In this document: piece after piece, positions 14,450 to 18,099 of the stretch
How positions within the stretch are numbered: position 1 is the stretch's first letter
Layout: each line of letters begins with the position of its first letter
Source: CAYFZR01 sp964347835 [NCBI: uncultured archaeon]
GTDB lineage: Archaea > CAYFZR01
Assembly (NCBI GenBank): GCA_964347835.1
Contig: CAYFZR010000041.1
Location: forward strand, 1-18,099
DNA length: 18,099 bases
Reading direction: 5' to 3'
Program-made: the position numbers and the translations under genes
Notes under the pieces: model-generated
The model's input: the letters and a program-made list of their open reading frames with translations, nothing else
Databases searched by the model: none
What the model was told of the DNA's origin: nothing

Positions 14450-15100
14450 TTAGAGTTTTCTTTCTATTATCTCGGATGCATCTATCCTATCTCTCTCAGC
14501 AATCATCATTACTGACAAAACACCTGCTTGTACAGGGTCCGTGACAACCAAATCAGAAACCTCTGGAACGCTACCAGCCATGTTCAAAGATATGACGGGT
14601 ATACCATGTTTTTCCCTCAATTCTCTTACGGCCTCAGAAATCTCTCCCCCCATTATAGAGCCTGCCAACACTAGTATACTGGCTCTATGCAATCTTCCTA
14701 CTGCTCTGACGGCTTCTGCTAAAGTTTTTTCTCCTACAAGGGGTATTGTGTCAACGCTTATCCTGTCACCCCTTATGTTTTGCCTATCTGCTTCTGTAAC
14801 TGCTCCAAGAACAACTTGGCTTACTTGGGCCCCTCCGCCTATTACAATGATTCTCTTTCCAAATATCTGCTGAAATGGTCTTAAAATCTCGAATTCGTGA
14901 ATAAATTCTAGTTTTCTGAGATTCTCTATCATTTCGTCAATTTTCTCTACCTCTTCTACCTCTAAATAAATCAAACTCGTTTCTTCTTTGGAGAAGGCGT
15001 GAACATAAACTATATTCGAACCGTATCCTGCTATAATAGTGGTTATATCCTTCAATACACCCGGTCTATCCTCTGCTATTATATTTATTGCCCTTATCAT
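14450..15100 (-). CDS. ACT-domain regulatory protein, DUF5612-like
   Basis: The ATG at 15100 gives 216 residues starting MIRAINIIAEDRPGVLKDI, exactly where ACT domains begin. A TTG at 15118 would add six residues but has no ribosome site. A TATA-like ATTTAT about 26 bp upstream of the ATG suggests a leaderless message. Residues 1-75 are an ACT domain (strand, DRPGVL turn, helix, strand), a small-molecule sensor often binding amino acids. Residues 85-216 contain RIIVIGGGAQ, SILVLAGSIMGG and VSDLVVTDPVQAGVLSVMMI, matching the archaeal domain I know as DUF5612 (family name from memory). The exact role is unknown; homologues are annotated only as ACT-domain proteins. It probably regulates amino-acid metabolism. 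No functional neighbour here refines that. Confidence 0.83.
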   Translation of the reverse strand: MIRAINIIAEDRPGVLKDITTIIAGYGSNIVYVHAFSKEETSLIYLEVEEVEKIDEMIENLRKLEFIHEFEILRPFQQIFGKRIIVIGGGAQVSQVVLGAVTEADRQNIRGDRISVDTIPLVGEKTLAEAVRAVGRLHRASILVLAGSIMGGEISEAVRELREKHGIPVISLNMAGSVPEVSDLVVTDPVQAGVLSVMMIAERDRIDASEIIERKL

Positions 15101-15141
15101 GATCTTAGTTAAGGACAAATCGAGATAAATGTTGTGGTAAC

Positions 15142-15148
15142 AAAAAAA
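15142..15148 (-). terminator. Oligo-T terminator after the secretion ATPase gene
   Basis: Seven consecutive T on the minus strand, starting 15 nt past the ATPase stop in an AT-rich context. It separates that gene from the ACT-domain gene. Confidence 0.4.
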
Positions 15149-15163
15149 TAATTTTATCTAACT

Positions 15164-16663
15164 TTATTTTTCCTTAAAACCAACATCTTTAGTTATATAA
15201 GCCATAAAAGTATCTGGCTCTTCGTAATAAAAGTTTATAAATCTTCTAAGTCTTTTTGGATCTCTTATTCCTTTATTTTTAAACCAAAGCAATATTATCT
15301 CTCTTTCCGCCAATATTTCGTTTAAATCAGATGGATCTATACCTTTCGCATGAGAAATTTCCTCAAAAAACCTACTTGGCGTCTTTGATCTGTCCAGAAG
15401 ATCCGTTTTAGGATTCCACTCGTACAATTTGTTCATAAGTACCTTACCGGATTCGTATCCCGCTATTTCAGATATTTCGGTTACTCTTCTAATCGAGCCT
15501 TCCACGCCCTGGAATCTGTTTTGCATAACTATTAGATCTAAAGCACCGATTAAAATCTCTGGAACGTTCATCGGTGCACTAGTTAATCTTGTTATTACTT
15601 CTTTAGCCGTATTTGCATGTATTGTACACAAGCATCCATCGTGACCTGTATTCATGGCAGTAAATAATGTATTCGCCTCTGGACCCCTTACCTCACCCAC
15701 TATTATCCTATCTGGTCTCATTCTGAGGGTATTTTTCACAAGATCGTCCATCACATTTGTTTTATTTGATTGTAACTGTATCCAGTGTTCATGGGCAAAA
15801 TTAAGTTCTAGAGTATCTTCTATTGTTATAACACGCTCGTCTATCTTGAAGAAGGATGAGAGAGTATTCAGACTAGTGGTCTTTCCGCTAGAAGTTCCCC
15901 CGGCGAGCAATATGTTTGCTCTTCTCACATTCAAACCCTCTAGACAAAGCCAGATAAAAGAACTGGCATTTGGTGTAATTGTATCGTTGTTTATGAGATC
16001 TATCATTGTAAAGGGCTCTTTTCTAAACTTTCTAATCGTAACCGTAGTATCTTTTGATACCGTTGGACGCGTAACGTTTACTCTGCTTCCATCCGGAAGC
16101 ATTATGTCAAATAGGGACTTAGAAGAGATATCGGTGATTCCATAACTCAAAATTAAGTCATAGATTTCTTTCTCGTTCGGAATTATATTTGTCTTACACA
16201 TCCCGTATTTCCTATGGACAACGTATATCGGAATGTTTCCTCCGGAGATCATTATCTCCTCGAGGTCGTCGTCATTCTCCAAAAGAGAGAATTTATCTCT
16301 GAATGGGTTCTCATCTTTTACAAAGTACTTAACTTCAAGGCCGTGCTTGAATATCTTGACGTTGTCATATTCTTCAATTGTTTTCTCACCCATTTTTTCT
16401 TCTTCAGTCAAAGATTTTATCTTCAAAATGTCCAAGTCCACGTCAAAACTCAAATCGACGTCTTCTATTTTCTCTTCCTTCAAAATAATCTCGATTTTAT
16501 TGATGTTTTTATCTATTTCCTCCCTTCTTTTTTTGTATTCGGTGTCTGTAAATTCTCCCAATTCATATGCGTGTATTAAATTCTGGAGTTCTTTCTCCAA
16601 TGAGATTAAAGTATCCCAAATCGCATCTTTTCGCACTGCCTTCTTTACGTCTTCTATCTTCAT
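15164..16663 (-). CDS. Type II/IV secretion system ATPase (VirB11/ArlI-like)
   Basis: This 499-residue cytoplasmic ATPase powers assembly of type IV pilus-like filaments or secretion in archaea, normally with a TadC/ArlJ membrane partner. Visible motifs: an N-terminal region with DIMLPDGSRVNVT (186-198), Walker A GGTSSGKT (255-262), Asp box TIEDTLEL (280-287), Walker B RIIVGEVRG (319-327) and His box TGHDGCLCTIHANT (339-352). All catalytic elements are intact. Residues 20-60 form an unusual extra helical segment with YELGEFTDTEYKKRREEI, like a SHOCT motif. The ATG has AGGAT upstream and a TATA element about 46 bp away. No TadC/ArlJ, pilin or prepilin peptidase gene is in the window; the upstream DUF2101-like membrane protein is not a recognised partner. 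It could drive a pilus encoded elsewhere. Confidence 0.92.
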   Translation of the reverse strand: MKIEDVKKAVRKDAIWDTLISLEKELQNLIHAYELGEFTDTEYKKRREEIDKNINKIEIILKEEKIEDVDLSFDVDLDILKIKSLTEEEKMGEKTIEEYDNVKIFKHGLEVKYFVKDENPFRDKFSLLENDDDLEEIMISGGNIPIYVVHRKYGMCKTNIIPNEKEIYDLILSYGITDISSKSLFDIMLPDGSRVNVTRPTVSKDTTVTIRKFRKEPFTMIDLINNDTITPNASSFIWLCLEGLNVRRANILLAGGTSSGKTTSLNTLSSFFKIDERVITIEDTLELNFAHEHWIQLQSNKTNVMDDLVKNTLRMRPDRIIVGEVRGPEANTLFTAMNTGHDGCLCTIHANTAKEVITRLTSAPMNVPEILIGALDLIVMQNRFQGVEGSIRRVTEISEIAGYESGKVLMNKLYEWNPKTDLLDRSKTPSRFFEEISHAKGIDPSDLNEILAEREIILLWFKNKGIRDPKRLRRFINFYYEEPDTFMAYITKDVGFKEK

Positions 16664-16704
16664 ACAAGATCCTTCTCATATGTTCTGACTCTTATCCTAT
16701 GTCC

Positions 16705-16715
16705 TATATTATAAA
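16705..16715 (-). promoter_or_regulatory. TATA-like element of the secretion ATPase gene
   Basis: TTTATAATATA on the minus strand predicts a start near 16683 and a leader of about 20 nt holding the GAAGGAT ribosome site. Confidence 0.4.
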
Positions 16716-16727
16716 AATACTTTTTAT

Positions 16728-16733
16728 AAAAAA
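16728..16733 (-). terminator. Oligo-T terminator after the DUF2101-like gene
   Basis: Six T directly after the stop codon on the minus strand. A second T5 run follows within 15 bp. The AT-rich stretch merges with the promoter of the next gene. Confidence 0.35.
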
Positions 16734-17531
16734 CTACCCTAAAACTTCTACTATCTTTTGCGGCTTGGCACTCCTAAAGGTGAAAGGCTTTTTTAGTACC
16801 GAAACCTTTACCAGATCTCCTTTTTCAGCATTAACATCGCTCTTAAGTAAATAGATGTTCGGGGTAACACCCGCACGTAAGTCATATCCAATTCTAACCT
16901 CAAAAAAGGATTCTTTCGCCTCTAAAACACTGCCAATAGTATATTCCCTTCCATATTTCTTGTTAAAGAACAAAAAGAAAACTCCGACAGTAATTATTGC
17001 GAATAAAATTAAATACGGAGAAGGGGAGGCAAATCCCCATATTCTAAGATTAGAAGGAGTAATTTTATCTATATACAATAAAAACAAAGGCATGAGTAGA
17101 TAGAATCCAAAGAATACATAGTATGCATTCTTATCTTCAGGAAAAGCGAATTTTATCTGAAAAACCAAGACATATGAAGTAAATAAGAAGATCAAAACTG
17201 CTACCAAAGAAAAGATCTCTAACGACAAAAATCTGAATAATGATGCAACGACTGATAACACAAATATGATGCTCGCTATTTGTAATTTCAATACCAAGAA
17301 GTCTTTTTTATCTGCATGAAATCTAGCCAGAAACGAGGTTAAGAACTTAGGCGGTTCTGGAACCTCTCTTTCTTTTTTCATCAAGGTTTCAATCTCTTCT
17401 CTACCAGTTTTTATACCCTTCTTGGTTGTCTCTGGTAATCTTGTAGCACCCTCACCTGCTCTTAAAACAACTTCACCTATGAGTTCCATAAGCCTTACGG
17501 TGTAGTCTCCTATTTTTCTGAAAAGTTTCAT
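16734..17531 (-). CDS. DUF2101-like membrane protein with C-terminal beta domain
   Basis: This 265-residue protein has an amphipathic basic N-terminal region of about 75 residues, then four hydrophobic segments (about 83-99, 103-127, 136-154, 171-189). A soluble C-terminal domain at 195-265 has alternating short strands (YTIGSVLEAKESFFEVRIGY, LVKVSVLKKPF), possibly a small OB- or SH3-like barrel. The overall plan and the N-terminal MKLFRKIGDYTVRLMELIGE fit the archaeal DUF2101/COG3356 family of predicted membrane proteins as I remember it; no function is established. The ATG has a strong GGAAGTGA ribosome site 4 nt upstream. It lies 70 bp before the secretion ATPase on the same strand, so a link to membrane secretion is possible but unsupported by domain content. 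Confidence 0.8.
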   Translation of the reverse strand: MKLFRKIGDYTVRLMELIGEVVLRAGEGATRLPETTKKGIKTGREEIETLMKKEREVPEPPKFLTSFLARFHADKKDFLVLKLQIASIIFVLSVVASLFRFLSLEIFSLVAVLIFLFTSYVLVFQIKFAFPEDKNAYYVFFGFYLLMPLFLLYIDKITPSNLRIWGFASPSPYLILFAIITVGVFFLFFNKKYGREYTIGSVLEAKESFFEVRIGYDLRAGVTPNIYLLKSDVNAEKGDLVKVSVLKKPFTFRSAKPQKIVEVLG

Positions 17532-17657
17532 TTCTTCACTTCCTCTTAAAATATTTGTTTTCTCCAGATTTATAATTTTTTATCTCGATATACTTGATTG
17601 GAGTAAAATTTCAAGAACCTTAATCTTAAATCTATACAAGAAAATCCAAAAATCCAA

Positions 17658-17993
17658 TCAAAATCTCAAAGGTAACTTTTCAAAGGGTATTCTTAGAATA
17701 ATTTTAGCCAATTGTTGATTAATGGGAGAATAAAGGTCGAAGTAATAATTTGCGACTAAAAAAAGGGATAGGAGCAATGCAATGATTATTAAAAGGGTGA
17801 ATATTATTAAGATCTTAGATTTCTTTTTGGGCATTATCGGGATTTCAATCGTTTTGACTAGCCTTTTCTCAATTTCATTTTCGACTTGTTTGATTTCGAA
17901 CTCTATTGGTGTGATACCTTCCTTAGAAGTTATATCAACCCTAAAACTCGCATTTTCGAAGTCCTTCTTCCTTATTCTCAAATAAAAAATCAA
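17658..17993 (-). CDS. Single-pass membrane protein, probably the 3' part of a frame-shifted gene
   Basis: The frame of 111 residues starts only at a TTG (17993), three codons after a stop and without a ribosome site. A cytoplasmic-looking region (1-58) is followed by a transmembrane helix (60-81, KILIIFTLLIIIALLLSLFL) and about 30 residues ending RIPFEKLPLRF. It overlaps by 53 bp an open frame entering from the right edge. Skipping one base in the A6 run at 17984-17989 (T6 on the coding strand) would fuse the two frames smoothly through VDFYLRIRKKDF, so this is most likely the C-terminal part of one longer gene. I do not recognise the family. Confidence 0.6.
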   Translation of the reverse strand: MIFYLRIRKKDFENASFRVDITSKEGITPIEFEIKQVENEIEKRLVKTIEIPIMPKKKSKILIIFTLLIIIALLLSLFLVANYYFDLYSPINQQLAKIILRIPFEKLPLRF

Positions 17994-18099
17994 CCATTTC
18001 TAATTTTTCTTTTAGCCCTAAATCAACAAAAATATCAGAATCTAATTGCTTTGGATCTACAGATAAAAAATCTACTCCCTTCCCCATTGTTTCATGCAT
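17941..18099 (-). CDS. Partial frame from the right edge, probable 5' part of the frame-shifted membrane-protein gene
   Basis: The frame is open from the window edge (it may begin at the ATG at 18099 or outside) and ends at TAG 17941-17943. It reads MHETMGKGVDFLSVDPKQLD and on, then FVDLGLKEKLEMVDF, before turning into a short unlikely tail that overlaps the next frame. The first 40 residues look like genuine coding sequence, with normal codon use and a mixed hydrophobic pattern. The last 14 or so are probably out of frame. It is best read as the upstream portion of the gene continued at 17658-17993. Confidence 0.5.
   Translation of the reverse strand: MHETMGKGVDFLSVDPKQLDSDIFVDLGLKEKLEMVDFLFENKEEGLRKCEF

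Noticed and set aside
15654-16688. Long plus-strand frames opposite the secretion ATPase
   Set aside because: The minus-strand frame has every ATPase motif; the plus-strand frames are Phe/Ser-rich shadows.
17984-17990. T TTT TTA in frame, a classic -1 programmed-frameshift heptamer
   Set aside because: The downstream frame is reached by +1 (or -2), not -1, so the slippery site does not explain the split; an indel does.

Overview
The window is archaeal, AT-rich and densely coded. Supporting evidence: an initiator tRNA-Met with A1:U72, G:C-rich anticodon stem and an intron after base 37; TATA-type promoters about 25 bp from starts with little or no leader; oligo-T terminators; GGAG/GGTG-type ribosome sites; an archaeal S-layer-type domain; and a VirB11/ArlI-type secretion ATPase. 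The ACT-DUF5612-like and DUF2101-like proteins suggest a euryarchaeal lineage, but I cannot name the genus from sequence alone. No mobile element, CRISPR array or rRNA was seen.

Layout. (A) 1-5515, minus strand: a tightly packed run of six genes (a 40-bp overlap, gaps of about 50 bp, an ATGA junction, then a 4-bp gap). It encodes a membrane-anchored coiled-coil protein, a minimal S-layer-type protein, a secreted amidotransferase-like plus degenerate deacetylase-like protein, an Ig/CARDB-like stalk protein, a thioredoxin-fold stalk protein and an unrecognised partial gene. (B) 5576-8269, plus strand: divergent from A across a 60-bp promoter region. It encodes a coiled-coil lipoprotein, a secreted S-layer-like/DUF11 protein with a Pro-rich linker, and a membrane-anchored transglutaminase-like protein. 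(C) 8230-11788, minus strand: two large surface stalk proteins, one with a beta-rich ectodomain and one with an alpha/alpha-toroid plus a DUF11-like domain. (D) 11789-12204: a 416-bp intergenic region with a perfect inverted repeat. (E) 12205-13020, plus strand: a Yip1-like membrane protein. (F) 13064-18099, minus strand: a SplB-type radical SAM protein with a PolX-like helix-hairpin-helix tail, intron-bearing tRNA-iMet, an ACT-domain protein, an orphan type II/IV secretion ATPase, a DUF2101-like membrane protein and a membrane protein apparently split by a homopolymer indel.

How the genes fit together. Blocks A-C form one cell-envelope locus. Almost every product carries a signal peptide or a membrane anchor. 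Four share the order signal peptide, folded ectodomain, long charged helical stalk, C-terminal transmembrane helix, short basic tail. Modules recur between them (DUF11/CARDB-like sandwiches; an Ala/Glu-rich helical repeat containing an aromatic-rich motif). I infer a multi-subunit surface assembly tied to the S-layer. The secretion ATPase further along shares a short SHOCT-like motif with the cytoplasmic tail of one stalk protein, a possible but unproven link. Two reading frames (near 1690 and 17985) look broken by single-base indels, which may be assembly error or real decay.
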